DNA of 15,172 bases from Flavobacteriales bacterium (GCA_947375085.1 CANCEQ010000061.1:1-15172); one strand, 5' to 3'. Shown: positions 6,965 through 15,172, numbered from the stretch's first letter. Numbers and translations are program-made. The notes: generated by a model from the sequence alone, not told the origin.

Positions 6965-7834
6965 ATGAGACAGTTAAAAATCGTAAAACAGGTTACCAAT
7001 AGAGAAACAGCTTCATTGGATAAATATTTACAGGAAATTAGTCGAGAAGATATGATTTCAGCTGACGAAGAAGTTGAATTAGCAATCAAAATCAGGCAAG
7101 GTGATAAAGTGGCTCTAGAGCGATTAACCAGAGCAAATTTAAGGTTTGTTGTTTCAGTTGCTAAACAATATCAAAATCAAGGATTGACTTTACCTGATTT
7201 AATTAATGAAGGAAATATAGGTTTAATAAAGGCTGCTGAACGTTTTGATGAAAAACGAGGGTTCAAATTTATTTCTTACGCTGTTTGGTGGATCCGTCAA
7301 TCTATTCTTCAATCTTTAGCAGAACAAGCTAGAATTGTAAGATTACCTTTGAATAAAATCGGTGTTATCAATAAAATAAATCGTGCTTTTTCAGAGTTAG
7401 AACAAAAATATGAACGTCCTCCATCTGTAGATGAATTGGCTGACGCTTTGGAATGTTCTCCTGAAGATGTTAGACAATCAATAGCAAACAATGGAAGACA
7501 TGTTTCTATGGATGCTGGATTAGTGGAAGGGGATGATTCATCATCTAATATGTATGACTTGTTACCAAACGACAGTTTGCCTAGTCCTGAAAGTGAATTG
7601 ACAGTTGAATCATTACGAAAAGATATTGAAAGATCTTTAACTACTTTGACTTCAAGAGAAGGAGATGTTGTTAGAATGTATTACGGGTTAAGTGGAAGAT
7701 ATCCATTAACATTAGAAGAAATTGGAGAAAAATTTGATCTTACTAGAGAAAGAGTTCGCCAAATTAAAGAAAAAGCAATAAGAAGGTTAAAACATACATC
7801 TCGAAGCCGGATGCTCAAAACATACCTAGGTTAA
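6965..7834 (+). CDS. rpoD: Primary RNA polymerase sigma factor (Bacteroidota type)
   Basis: This is the housekeeping sigma factor that directs RNA polymerase to promoters. Its 289 residues lack region 1.1 and the long non-conserved insert of the E. coli protein, as is usual in Bacteroidota. Region 1.2 is near 17-50. Region 2 runs from about 55 to 125, with [31 protein letters not shown] and the -10-melting stretch [16 protein letters not shown]. Region 3 begins at IVRLPLNK. Region 4 runs from about 225 to the end, with the helix-turn-helix [28 protein letters not shown]. The start [14 protein letters not shown] is the conserved one. The gene converges with priA and their stop codons share TTAA (7831-7834), so no separate terminator fits between them. 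A long leader region precedes it, but no consensus promoter is recognised. Confidence 0.97.
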   Translation: MRQLKIVKQVTNRETASLDKYLQEISREDMISADEEVELAIKIRQGDKVALERLTRANLRFVVSVAKQYQNQGLTLPDLINEGNIGLIKAAERFDEKRGFKFISYAVWWIRQSILQSLAEQARIVRLPLNKIGVINKINRAFSELEQKYERPPSVDELADALECSPEDVRQSIANNGRHVSMDAGLVEGDDSSSNMYDLLPNDSLPSPESELTVESLRKDIERSLTTLTSREGDVVRMYYGLSGRYPLTLEEIGEKFDLTRERVRQIKEKAIRRLKHTSRSRMLKTYLG

Positions 7835-10314
7835 GCGGGGTCAACATCGATAACCATTCGAATTGATTTATTAAAAGGAACGCTATAGAAGGATGAAACT
7901 AATTCTTGTATGCGTTCCTTTACTTTTTTTTCAGGGGCATCACGCTCAATTTTTAAAGTGATTTTTTTGATGTAAAGATTTTTAACTCTTTTAACAACAG
8001 GGTATTCTGGTCCGAGTACTCTTTCTTTAAAAATCTCTCTTAACTGATTTCCGAATTCCATCGCTGCTCTATCTAAAACATATTCTTCTTTGTGTCTAAA
8101 ATAGATATCAATCAATTTGTAAAAGGGAGGGTAGAAGAAGTTTTTACGTTCGATAATCTCACTGTTGTAAAAACCAACATAGTCGTGAGCGATCACTTTT
8201 TGAATCACCCAATGGTCAGGATCTCCAGTTTGAATGATTACAGAGCCTCTCTTGTGTTTTCTTCCTGATCTACCCGCAACTTGTGACATTAATTGATAAG
8301 AGCGTTCAAATGCTCTAAAATCGCTTCTATTTAAGAGCATATCTGCATCTAGCACTCCGACAAGACTTACATTATCAAAATCTAATCCTTTTGTAACCAT
8401 TTGTGTTCCGATTAGAATGTCAATTTGTCGATTTTCAAAATCGTTAATGATATTCTCGTAGGCATTTTTGGAACGTGTAGTATCCAAATCCATTCGTTGT
8501 ATAACTTTATCAGGAAGCATCAAAGAAAGTTCATCTTCAATTTTTTCCGTCCCAAATCCTAACATTTTCAATCTATTACTACCACAAGCTGAGCAAGTAC
8601 CGATAGGAGGGGAGTGGTGTCCACAATAATGACATTTTAATGTATTGGTATGTTTGTGGTAAGTCAATGAAACATCACAATTTTTACATTTTGGTGTCCA
8701 ATTACAAATTTCACATTGCCACATTGGAGTATATCCTCTTCTATTTTGGAAAAGTATAATTTGTTCACCTTTGTTTAATACCTCTCTCATTGTATCCATT
8801 AGATAGGTAGAGAAATGGGATTGCATGCTTTTCTGACGACGTTCCTTCTTTAAATCAGCACACAGAATTTCAGGCATTTGTAATCCACCGAAACGTTCTG
8901 TGAGGTTGATAAGTCCATACTTTCCGTTCTTAGCATTGTAATAGCTTTCTATAGAGGGTGTTGCAGAACCTAATAAAACTTTCGCTTTATACATATGTCC
9001 TAAAACGACTGCGCAATCTCTAGCGTTGTATCTAGGAGAGGGGTCGTATTGCTTAAAAGAACTTTCGTGTTCTTCATCCACGATGATTAAACCTAAATCA
9101 GAAAAAGGTAAAAAGATTGAAGAACGAGCTCCTAATATTATTCTAAAACGATTTGGATTGTTATTTAAAACATTATTCCAAATTTCAACTCGTTCATTTT
9201 GATTGAATTTAGAATGATAAATACCGATTAATTCTCCAAAATAGGCAGATAAACGTTGAATTAATTGAGTCGTTAAAGCAATTTCGGGTAAAAGATATAG
9301 TACTTGTTTCCCTAATTCTAATTGTTCACGAATTAACTCTACATAAATTTCTGTTTTACCTGAACCTGTAACTCCGTGTAAAAGAGATACTTGTTTATCT
9401 TCAAAAGATTCTCGAATTTCTTTAAGAGCAGTTGTTTGAGAAGGAGCTAATTTTTTAAAATCGGAAGTAGAATCTAGTGTTTTTGTAAAACGTGAAATTT
9501 CAAATCTACTTTGAACGATTATACCATTTTTTTCTAAAGTATTGATAGTTGAAATGGATGCTCCTGCTTCTTCAAGTTGCTTCCTTAAAACAGGCTCTAA
9601 CTGATTATTTGAGTAATTTCCTTCTTTTAGAAGTAGTAATAAAACATCTAGTTGTTTTTGAGCAGCTTTTTTAGATTCGAGTTGTTTAATCGTTTCTTCA
9701 AGAACGAGTTGATTAGAAATGTGTTCACTTAATTGGACAAATATTGCTGTTTTAGGAGTGAATTTTTCAGACATTTCTTCCAATGACATCACTGCTTTTA
9801 AATCAATTAATGCTTTAATAATAGGTTGAATGGTTTTAATACCAACAATTTCAGATATTTCTTTTAGATCTAAAACTTCTCTAATCTGAAGTGCTTCAAT
9901 TATTTGAAATTGACGATCATCTAGTTTAATTTTAGATAGGTCAAAATCTGGATGTAGAACAATTTTCGTTTCACTTGCAAGTTTAAAATTCGCTGGTAAT
10001 GCTGCATTCATTACATCTCCAATTGGGGCCATATAATAATTAGAAATCCATTGCCACAATTGAAATTGATTTTTAGTAATGATAGGCGCATCATCTAAAA
10101 CATATTCAATGTATTTCGCTTGATAAACAGTTGGTATTGTTTCATGTACACTTGTAACGATACCGGTTAATAGTTTAGATTTACCGAATGGAACAACCAC
10201 TCTAATTCCAGGAAAAACATTGTCATTGAGCTCAAAAGGAATTCGATAAGTGAAAACCTGATGAATAGCAATAGGAAGAATGACGTCTGCAAATAATGTT
10301 TTTCTGTTACTCAT
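7831..10314 (-). CDS. priA: Primosomal protein N', replication-restart helicase PriA
   Basis: PriA is the 3'-to-5' DNA helicase that recognises stalled forks and reloads the replisome. The 827-residue protein (numbering from ATG 10314) has the N-terminal 3'-DNA-binding domain ([16 protein letters not shown]), a linker or winged-helix region to about 290, Walker A GVTGSGKT at 314-321 and the DEEH box at 413-416. Eight zinc-binding cysteines fall at 534, 537, 543, 546, 561, 564, 574 and 577. Helicase motifs [12 protein letters not shown] and QVAGRSGR follow. All expected catalytic and zinc residues are present. The frame can be opened nine codons earlier at TTG 10341, but those codons are the hairpin and T tract of the upstream gene's terminator, so ATG 10314 ([11 protein letters not shown]) is preferred. 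No promoter box is visible in the short gap. It overlaps rpoD tail to tail by 4 bases. Confidence 0.97.
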   Translation of the reverse strand: MSNRKTLFADVILPIAIHQVFTYRIPFELNDNVFPGIRVVVPFGKSKLLTGIVTSVHETIPTVYQAKYIEYVLDDAPIITKNQFQLWQWISNYYMAPIGDVMNAALPANFKLASETKIVLHPDFDLSKIKLDDRQFQIIEALQIREVLDLKEISEIVGIKTIQPIIKALIDLKAVMSLEEMSEKFTPKTAIFVQLSEHISNQLVLEETIKQLESKKAAQKQLDVLLLLLKEGNYSNNQLEPVLRKQLEEAGASISTINTLEKNGIIVQSRFEISRFTKTLDSTSDFKKLAPSQTTALKEIRESFEDKQVSLLHGVTGSGKTEIYVELIREQLELGKQVLYLLPEIALTTQLIQRLSAYFGELIGIYHSKFNQNERVEIWNNVLNNNPNRFRIILGARSSIFLPFSDLGLIIVDEEHESSFKQYDPSPRYNARDCAVVLGHMYKAKVLLGSATPSIESYYNAKNGKYGLINLTERFGGLQMPEILCADLKKERRQKSMQSHFSTYLMDTMREVLNKGEQIILFQNRRGYTPMWQCEICNWTPKCKNCDVSLTYHKHTNTLKCHYCGHHSPPIGTCSACGSNRLKMLGFGTEKIEDELSLMLPDKVIQRMDLDTTRSKNAYENIINDFENRQIDILIGTQMVTKGLDFDNVSLVGVLDADMLLNRSDFRAFERSYQLMSQVAGRSGRKHKRGSVIIQTGDPDHWVIQKVIAHDYVGFYNSEIIERKNFFYPPFYKLIDIYFRHKEEYVLDRAAMEFGNQLREIFKERVLGPEYPVVKRVKNLYIKKITLKIERDAPEKKVKERIQELVSSFYSVPFNKSIRMVIDVDPA

Positions 10315-10319
10315 AATTG

Positions 10320-10351
10320 AAAAAAAACTCCGGTAAAACAATTACCGAAGT
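10320..10351 (-). terminator. Intrinsic terminator of the lipoprotein gene
   Basis: On the minus strand, ACTTCGGTAA (10351-10342) pairs with TTACCGGAGT (10336-10327) over 10 positions, including one T-G wobble, around a 5-base loop. A tract of T follows (10327-10320). It begins 29 bases after the lipoprotein stop and overlaps the TTG-extended reading of priA. Confidence 0.85.
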
Positions 10352-10380
10352 TACAATTAATATATCAATTTTTTCTATTT

Positions 10381-11469
10381 TCAAGGAGTATAGTATGATT
10401 TTGAAGCATCAGCTCCATGACTGCTTTTAAATAATAAATCACCAGTAATGTTTCCTATACACAGAAATTCTCTTCCTTTCGCGGATAAACAACTTGGATT
10501 TTGTAGAGGGATGTAAAATTTCTTAACAATTTTAACAGTTTCTTTTGAAGAGAAAAGGCCAATAACGTTGTTTCCTTCGGTAACTTTTAAATTTGTGTAA
10601 TTTGGTTTTGATTGTGTTAATGCACCACTAGGTTTATTCGCATTTATGTAATTATTAAATTCTTCAGAACCACCTGTTAAGACAATCGTTAATGAATCTA
10701 ATTTTCTTTTTGTAATATTAGAATTTTTTGAAACGTTATCTCTAATGATTTCATAAAATGTTTTTCCTAAAATTGACGAGCTGTAAGTAGAATTAGTCGC
10801 GGTTTCTGCTTCCCCAGTGTTCCATAAATACTCGACATTATTTGTAATTGTATTTCCAGTGTATTCACTAATGTTAATTTGAAGTGATGCGTTAATTACA
10901 GAAGAGTTACCAGTATTTGAAACTCTTAAAGTAGTTGATGATAACGCTCCTTCATTAGTAAAGAAATCTAAAGTGCTTCCAGCTTGACTTTGAGCGGAAG
11001 TTATTCCATTTACCAATTTCGTTTCTCCTGTAACTGTGAATTCTTTTGAAGTTCCTTTAAATAAAATGATCTCTAATTTATATGTAGCATCATTGTTTAG
11101 CGCAGCATTAAAAAAATACATTTTTTCTGTAGGAGCATAGAAAATACCATTTTGAGATTTAGTGTTAATTGTAGTATCGTTTAGCTTCCATGAATTACCT
11201 GTTTTAGTAGTGCCCAAAAATTCGGTAATTGTAGCGTCAACACTTGAAAAATAACTAGAATCTGGAATTTTAGCTATGTCTAATGCGTTTCCAGGTCCAA
11301 TAAAAGCACGTGTTATTTTAATCATATGAGCTGATTCAGATTGATCTAAAATACCGTAGACAACTGCTGTTTCTTTAAAGTCTCCAATTAGATTAACATC
11401 TTCTTTACAAGAGAGAAATGAAAGTAAGACTAAAATTAAGGTAAATATAGAAGTGATTTTTTTTGTCAT
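10381..11469 (-). CDS. Putative DUF4249-type lipoprotein
   Basis: The protein has 362 residues and an N-terminal lipoprotein signal peptide: basic MTKK, a hydrophobic core, then lipobox LSFLSC with Cys21 as the lipidated residue. The mature part begins KEDVNLIGDF and continues with VVYGILDQSESAHMIKITRAF and GPGNALDIAKIPDSSYF. These match my memory of the DUF4249 family, Bacteroidota surface or periplasmic lipoproteins often encoded beside TonB-dependent receptors. The rest is a beta-rich sequence with many Thr, Ser and Asn; two cysteines near the C-terminus (SCLSA and FLCIG) could form a disulfide. No TonB receptor gene is in the window; the gene stands alone between two hairpins. Gene and lipoprotein calls are firm, the family fairly likely and the function unknown. 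Confidence 0.85.
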   Translation of the reverse strand: MTKKITSIFTLILVLLSFLSCKEDVNLIGDFKETAVVYGILDQSESAHMIKITRAFIGPGNALDIAKIPDSSYFSSVDATITEFLGTTKTGNSWKLNDTTINTKSQNGIFYAPTEKMYFFNAALNNDATYKLEIILFKGTSKEFTVTGETKLVNGITSAQSQAGSTLDFFTNEGALSSTTLRVSNTGNSSVINASLQINISEYTGNTITNNVEYLWNTGEAETATNSTYSSSILGKTFYEIIRDNVSKNSNITKRKLDSLTIVLTGGSEEFNNYINANKPSGALTQSKPNYTNLKVTEGNNVIGLFSSKETVKIVKKFYIPLQNPSCLSAKGREFLCIGNITGDLLFKSSHGADASKSYYTP

Positions 11470-11512
11470 TAAGTTGTAATTAATAGTTTTTAATTCGTTT
11501 TAGCAAGAAGTT

Positions 11513-11520
11513 CAAATGTA
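11513..11520 (-). promoter_or_regulatory. Candidate -7 box for the lipoprotein gene
   Basis: The minus strand reads TACATTTG, matching TAnnTTTG, about 44 bases before the lipoprotein ATG. It overlaps the outer end of the composite hairpin (11514-11570). No TTG is found at 17-23 bases upstream, so the call is tentative. Confidence 0.4.
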
Positions 11521-11570
11521 GCTAATATTTATTTTAAAATTGTATTTTAAAATCAGTATTAGCTACATTT
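11514..11570. terminator. 57-nt composite hairpin behind the VOC gene
   Basis: The outer stem is a perfect 14 bp: AAATGTAGCTAATA (11514-11527) with TATTAGCTACATTT (11557-11570). Inside a 3x3 internal loop (TTT/CAG) lie two copies of the self-complementary ATTTTAAAAT (11531-11540 and 11544-11553) around TGT, forming an inner 10-bp stem. It starts 14 bases after the VOC stop and most simply ends that transcript, though no clean T tract follows on either strand. Confidence 0.6.
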
Positions 11571-11583
11571 AAATCAATGGCTA

Positions 11584-12651
11584 TTAATCTTTAATTTTAT
11601 TTAACCCCATTGTTTTTAGCATCCAATTTGGTAAATGTTTTTTAGGATCTCTGTTTTTTAAATTGATATACCATCCAAATTTCTTCATTACAGGTACTTT
11701 GTGTGTCTCTACAAATTCTATCCAAGTTCCATCTGGATCTTCAATGTAAGAAAATCTTCCAGCTGCTTCTCCCATATCAAAAGAGTTATCGCTGTCAACT
11801 GTAAATGGAAACCCTTTATCAGTACATTCTTTTTTCAATGCTTCCATTCCTTGTATGTCGAAACATAAATGAATGAATCCCCAATCACCCCAGAATCTAT
11901 TTTCAAATATTTTTTTACAGTCAGTTCTTTCAATCGATTGAACTAATTCAATTTGAGTAGGTCCTAATAATTTAGCGAACGGTCCTTGTCTTAATTCGGG
12001 ATGAGAAAGTAAAATTCTTCGTACTTTTTTGTCCCCTTTAGGCAGTCCTTTTAAATCTTCAAAAACTCCAGTTTCATCGTATTCAATTTTTGAATAACCA
12101 AGAATATCTTTGTAAAGTGTTAACGATTTTTCAATATCACTCACTCCGATTAATGTTCCCGCAACTGCTCCACAATTTGAAGGGTGTTTTGTGTCAGTAA
12201 ACCAACCGTTACCTTCTACAATATTAAATATATTTCCATTTGGATCTTTTACAAAAAAATGTGGTTTTCCATTTGGAGTTTTTACAACTTCGGAAAGTAA
12301 ATCAGCTCCATTTTTTTTGAAATAATCATATGAAGTGTTAACATTTCGAGATTTAATTCTGCATGAATATAAACCATAATCACCTAATTGAATTTCAAAC
12401 GAAGGTTTTTCGGTGTTTCGAGAAGTGTATTGCCAAATCTCAAAACCTCCACCGCCTTCCATGCTTAAAGCTAATGTAGCTGTTCTCGACTGAACTTTAT
12501 CACCGGTATATCGAATCATTAATGGAGCGTCTGCAGCTTCTTCAAATATTCGAACATTGATGCCTAAAAATTTTCTATACCATTTCCATATTTCTTGAAC
12601 ATTTGGAACTCCAATTCCCATTTGTTGAATACCGCAGATTATTTTTTCCAT
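11584..12651 (-). CDS. Two-domain VOC (glyoxalase/dioxygenase-like) protein
   Basis: The 355-residue protein consists of two vicinal-oxygen-chelate modules, about 8-148 and 163-316, each ending in the typical strand motif (FFVKDPNGNIFNIVEG and YIEDPDGTWIEFVE). VOC proteins bind a metal through His/Glu ligands and include lyases, dioxygenases and isomerases. In the second module His261 (FIHLCFD) and Glu312 (WIEF) could be ligands. In the first, the usual His of the HVG-type strand is replaced by Met11 (QQMGIGV), so that half may not bind metal in the standard way. Substrate unknown. The frame can be opened at TTG 12675, but this falls inside the -7 box of the gene's own promoter, so the ATG at 12651 (MEKIICGIQQ) is chosen. 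A large hairpin follows the gene. Family is secure, function open. Confidence 0.9.
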   Translation of the reverse strand: MEKIICGIQQMGIGVPNVQEIWKWYRKFLGINVRIFEEAADAPLMIRYTGDKVQSRTATLALSMEGGGGFEIWQYTSRNTEKPSFEIQLGDYGLYSCRIKSRNVNTSYDYFKKNGADLLSEVVKTPNGKPHFFVKDPNGNIFNIVEGNGWFTDTKHPSNCGAVAGTLIGVSDIEKSLTLYKDILGYSKIEYDETGVFEDLKGLPKGDKKVRRILLSHPELRQGPFAKLLGPTQIELVQSIERTDCKKIFENRFWGDWGFIHLCFDIQGMEALKKECTDKGFPFTVDSDNSFDMGEAAGRFSYIEDPDGTWIEFVETHKVPVMKKFGWYINLKNRDPKKHLPNWMLKTMGLNKIKD

Positions 12652-12672
12652 AATTATTATACTAAAGTGAAG

Positions 12673-12702
12673 CAAATATAACGATTAGACTTAAAGATAC
12701 AA
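12673..12702 (-). promoter_or_regulatory. Consensus Bacteroidota promoter of the VOC gene
   Basis: On the minus strand, TTG (12702-12700) is followed by exactly 19 bases and TATATTTG (12680-12673), a full match to the TTG-N19-TAnnTTTG pattern. Transcription would begin near 12667, leaving a leader of about 16 bases before the ATG at 12651. This is the clearest promoter in the window. Confidence 0.75.
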
Positions 12703-12736
12703 GACTAAAAGAAGTAAGAATATAGGTCGAAAGTTT

Positions 12737-12759
12737 AAAAATTAGTGTTCAATTACTAA
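12737..12759 (-). terminator. Weak hairpin and T tract after the patatin gene
   Basis: On the minus strand, TTAGT (12759-12755) pairs with ACTAA (12746-12742) around an 8-base loop, followed by five T (12741-12737), about 24 bases after the patatin stop. The stem is short and A/T-rich, so termination here is only possible. Confidence 0.3.
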
Positions 12760-12782
12760 AGTTTTAATATCTCGAATCGTTT

Positions 12783-15080
12783 CTAGCGAATAGCTCTTTC
12801 ATTAAAGATAACGTATCCATAACTTAATTGAAAGGCAAATTGTGTATTTTGTTGTGGGAAGTAATTAATAGTTGCTCTGATTGGACCAATAAATGAATGG
12901 TAAATTAATGAAGTAGAAGCAAGTACTGTTTGACCTTTGAAAGGTTTCGAATAACCAAAAGTATGAGAGTCAACATTTTGATTTAATCTTACAAATGGTT
13001 GGTAATAGTATGTGTCAAATCTTAAGTCAATCTTTTTCGGGAAACTGAAAATAAAATTAAACCCTGTCCCAACAAATTGTGGAGATCTATATTCAGGTAG
13101 AAAATAAGTTTCTGCGTCTGCTAGAGGGGAGAAAGAAGTTAATGCTAACAGAGTTGCAGTATAATTTGAGTATAAAGATTGACTATTTAAAACACCTTTT
13201 GCGTAAAAACCAAGATGAAAGTTTTGGTGATCAATTAAAAAAGTTTGAATTTCTGAACTTAAATTAATCCAAGAATGGTTAAGTGTTAAGTTGTATGGGT
13301 TTGATTTTGAGGTAGAACCACTAGTGCTATGTTCTTTTCCGTTCACATATCGAGCTTTAAATGAAAAATAATGTCCACTCGAAGCAAATTGTTTTCGGTT
13401 TAATGAGTTTTTGATAAATTGCCAACTTGCAGATCCTCCTTTAAAAAAAGTTAGATCAGTTGTATCTTTGTTTGTATATTTTTCAGTTTGATAGTAATCA
13501 TCTTCTAGGGAGAATCCTCGAACATCAAACGTACTTTTAGCGGTGTTACCTATTGGGTGACTAAATTTTGCACCATAATACATTTCATTTTGAATCAAAA
13601 ATGAAGGTTTTGTATCTTCAAAAAATGTGACGAAATTATGAAAATAATCCCAACGATTGAAGACTAAATAAGGAGTGAAGGTAATTGGATGAATTGCTGG
13701 AATTTCAATACCTAATTCAGCTTTTAATGAGCTGTAAAATTTACCAAAATATGATTCTAATTTAGCATTTGAAGCAAGTGAACCTAGTCTTCTGCCCGTG
13801 ATACTTATATAACCTGTGTTAATAGATCTTGTAGATAAATGACCACCAACATCTAATTTAAATTCTTTTGCTTTTCTAACTTCTAAATTTAAATTATAAG
13901 TTGTATCTGTTTTTTTTGAAATTGTAGGATATATAAAATCAATTTGATTTAACTTATACAATCGAAAATATCTTTTTTCAATTTCTTCACTTGAAATAAT
14001 TGTTTCTTTTTTATTTTTTATAGATTTTTCAATAAATGTTGACTTATCATTTTTTAATGACGAAGTTGTAATTGATTCAATTTTTATTTCTTTTACTTTG
14101 TTTCTAAAAGCAATTCTTCTATTTAGGAGTTCAGCTTTACTTATCTTCCTCTCAATGTGTATTTCAATTGAATCCAAATATTTTAAGGTTGAATTGTATC
14201 CATCTTCAATTGCTTGTTTTGCATCTTCAAAATCAAACGTTTTAACTTTTGTTGTGGGTTGTATTACGACTCCCATTTCACAAGGTAAGTCAAAGTTGGT
14301 ATGTGAGACAAGCATATTAACAACTTGACTGATTAAGTCATCTTCAGTAGGCGCCTCGGCATTATTTGTTACATTACTACCAATAATGAAGTCTGGGTTG
14401 AAGTCTTTATACATAACATCTACAGGGAAATTATTGTATAAACCACCATCAAACAGTAAATTACCTTTTACTCTTAATGGACTTATGTAAAAAGGAAATG
14501 TCATTGAAGCCCTAACTGCAGTATTCAGTTCTCCATTAGAAAAAGTAACACTTTTTTTATTAGTGATGTCAGAGGAAACACATCTAAAGGGAATAAATAA
14601 ACTATCAAAATTATTATTGTATGAAGCACCAGTAGTACCTAACATTTTTAACATTTCAAAATCTAAAAAAGAGGATGTAATAAAGTTGGTTGGTAACGAA
14701 TTTTTCATGAAATTTTTAGAAGTAAATAATATATTTAGCAAACTAGCATTACTTTCTTCTTCTCGTATTAAAAAATGTTGTTTTGGTTTAATTTCCCCTT
14801 GAGTCATTAGGCGAAAGTCTTTCGAAAGGACATAGCTTTCAATTTCTTCAGGACTATAACCAGCTACATACATTGACCCAACTAATGCTCCTGCAGAAGT
14901 CCCTGTAATATAATCAATTGGAATGCCTCTTTCTTCTAGTGCTTTTATAACGCCAATATGAGCTAGGCCAGTTGCACCACCACCACTTAATACTAATCCT
15001 ACTTTTTGTTGTGCAAAAAAAGTGCTCAAAATAAAAAGAGAAAAGGCTAATAATGAAATATTACGGGTTGTTGACTTCAA
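12783..15080 (-). CDS. Patatin-like phospholipase fused to an outer-membrane beta-barrel
   Basis: This 765-residue protein appears to be an exported lipase carried on an Omp85-type barrel, like the PlpD class. A signal peptide (to about residue 23, ending FFAQQ) is followed by the patatin domain: oxyanion-hole SGGGATGLAH (32-41), nucleophile elbow GTSAG with Ser62, and catalytic Asp211 in DGGLYNNFP. So the Ser-Asp dyad is intact. About 325-405 looks like a POTRA-type module, and 405-765 is a series of amphipathic, aromatic-rich strands (for example GYISITGRRLG) forming the barrel. Start: no ATG lies between the upstream in-frame TAA and the catalytic domain; TTG 15080 gives a proper signal peptide and is kept. 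A consensus -7 box lies 17 bases upstream. The divergent gene at the right edge shares the promoter region. Function is presumably membrane phospholipid hydrolysis at the cell surface; the actual substrate is unknown. Confidence 0.92.
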   Translation of the reverse strand: MKSTTRNISLLAFSLFILSTFFAQQKVGLVLSGGGATGLAHIGVIKALEERGIPIDYITGTSAGALVGSMYVAGYSPEEIESYVLSKDFRLMTQGEIKPKQHFLIREEESNASLLNILFTSKNFMKNSLPTNFITSSFLDFEMLKMLGTTGASYNNNFDSLFIPFRCVSSDITNKKSVTFSNGELNTAVRASMTFPFYISPLRVKGNLLFDGGLYNNFPVDVMYKDFNPDFIIGSNVTNNAEAPTEDDLISQVVNMLVSHTNFDLPCEMGVVIQPTTKVKTFDFEDAKQAIEDGYNSTLKYLDSIEIHIERKISKAELLNRRIAFRNKVKEIKIESITTSSLKNDKSTFIEKSIKNKKETIISSEEIEKRYFRLYKLNQIDFIYPTISKKTDTTYNLNLEVRKAKEFKLDVGGHLSTRSINTGYISITGRRLGSLASNAKLESYFGKFYSSLKAELGIEIPAIHPITFTPYLVFNRWDYFHNFVTFFEDTKPSFLIQNEMYYGAKFSHPIGNTAKSTFDVRGFSLEDDYYQTEKYTNKDTTDLTFFKGGSASWQFIKNSLNRKQFASSGHYFSFKARYVNGKEHSTSGSTSKSNPYNLTLNHSWINLSSEIQTFLIDHQNFHLGFYAKGVLNSQSLYSNYTATLLALTSFSPLADAETYFLPEYRSPQFVGTGFNFIFSFPKKIDLRFDTYYYQPFVRLNQNVDSHTFGYSKPFKGQTVLASTSLIYHSFIGPIRATINYFPQQNTQFAFQLSYGYVIFNERAIR

Positions 15081-15086
15081 ATTTGT

Positions 15087-15104
15087 TACTTTTGTACAAA
15101 ATTA
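15087..15104. promoter_or_regulatory. Overlapping opposed -7 boxes in one palindrome
   Basis: The plus strand has TACTTTTG (15087-15094) and the minus strand TAATTTTG (15104-15097), both exact TAnnTTTG matches. They form the arms of a near palindrome with the perfect 12-mer TTTTGTACAAAA (15090-15101) at its centre. The plus box would serve the gene at 15134, the minus box the patatin gene. The -33 elements are poor: TTG 16 bases upstream on plus, TTTG 25 bases upstream on minus. Confidence 0.5.
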
Positions 15105-15133
15105 ACAGGATTTCTGAAAGAAAAAAAATCAAA

Positions 15134-15172
15134 ATGGAGAACGAATTGAAAGTAGGTGAAGAAAAATTTAAT
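15134..15172 (+). CDS. 5' end of a divergent gene, product not recognisable
   Basis: An ATG at 15134 opens 13 codons (MENELKVGEEKFN) before the window ends. The A-rich leader just before it (GAAAGAAAAAAAATCAAA) is typical of Bacteroidota translation starts, and a TAnnTTTG box lies about 40 bases upstream. The gene is transcribed away from the patatin gene. Too little is present to name the product. Confidence 0.5.
   Translation, partial: MENELKVGEEKFN

Noticed and set aside
12652..12675. Eight-codon N-terminal extension of the VOC protein from TTG 12675
   Set aside because: The TTG lies inside the -7 box of a consensus promoter, so it should not be transcribed from that promoter.
1..15172. 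Search for CRISPR repeats, insertion sequences, integrases, toxin-antitoxin or defence genes, tRNA and rRNA
   Set aside because: No repeat array, transposase-like protein, defence motif or RNA gene was recognisable on either strand by reading alone.

Overview
The window looks like a chromosomal segment of a Bacteroidota bacterium, most likely of the order Flavobacteriales. The evidence is the very A/T-rich sequence, a primary sigma factor of only 289 residues that starts straight at region 1.2, promoter boxes of the Bacteroidota type (TAnnTTTG, in one case with TTG 19 bases upstream), almost no Shine-Dalgarno sequences, a DUF4249-type lipoprotein and a patatin fused to an outer-membrane barrel. 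I cannot name the species. I see no tRNA, rRNA, CRISPR array, insertion sequence or phage gene.

Layout. (1) 1-2442, minus strand: two adjacent paralogous polytopic membrane proteins of unknown function, the second cut by the window edge, overlapping by ATGA. (2) 2443-5335, plus strand: htpG (Hsp90) behind a repeated stress-operator-like element, a clear intrinsic terminator, then a DjlA-like TerB/J-domain co-chaperone. (3) 5390-6610, minus strand: a two-gene unit with a low-molecular-weight protein-tyrosine phosphatase and a divergent RsmI-type methyltransferase, ending in a 17-bp inverted repeat that it shares with the converging djlA-like gene. (4) 6611-6964: a 354-bp divergent intergenic region. 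(5) rpoD on plus and priA on minus, converging so tightly that they share a TTAA as both stop codons. (6) 10381-15080, minus strand: a DUF4249-like lipoprotein with its terminator, a two-domain VOC protein with a consensus promoter and a large composite hairpin behind it, and a patatin-barrel fusion. (7) The first 13 codons of a divergent plus-strand gene at the right edge.

Most of the content is housekeeping: protein folding (htpG, djlA-like), transcription (rpoD) and replication restart (priA). The accessory part is in the envelope: the paralogous membrane proteins, the lipoprotein and the patatin-barrel. I do not see a convincing new multi-gene defence or mobile system. The least explained items are the tandem membrane paralogs, the htpG upstream repeats, the 57-nt composite hairpin and a palindrome that carries two opposing promoter boxes.

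Start codons. Four minus-strand open frames can be opened at TTG. For priA and the VOC gene I moved the start to an internal ATG, because the TTG lies inside a terminator or a promoter box. For the first membrane paralog and the patatin gene I kept the TTG. The djlA-like ATG at 4499 lies at the foot of the htpG terminator, so I prefer a start at 4556.
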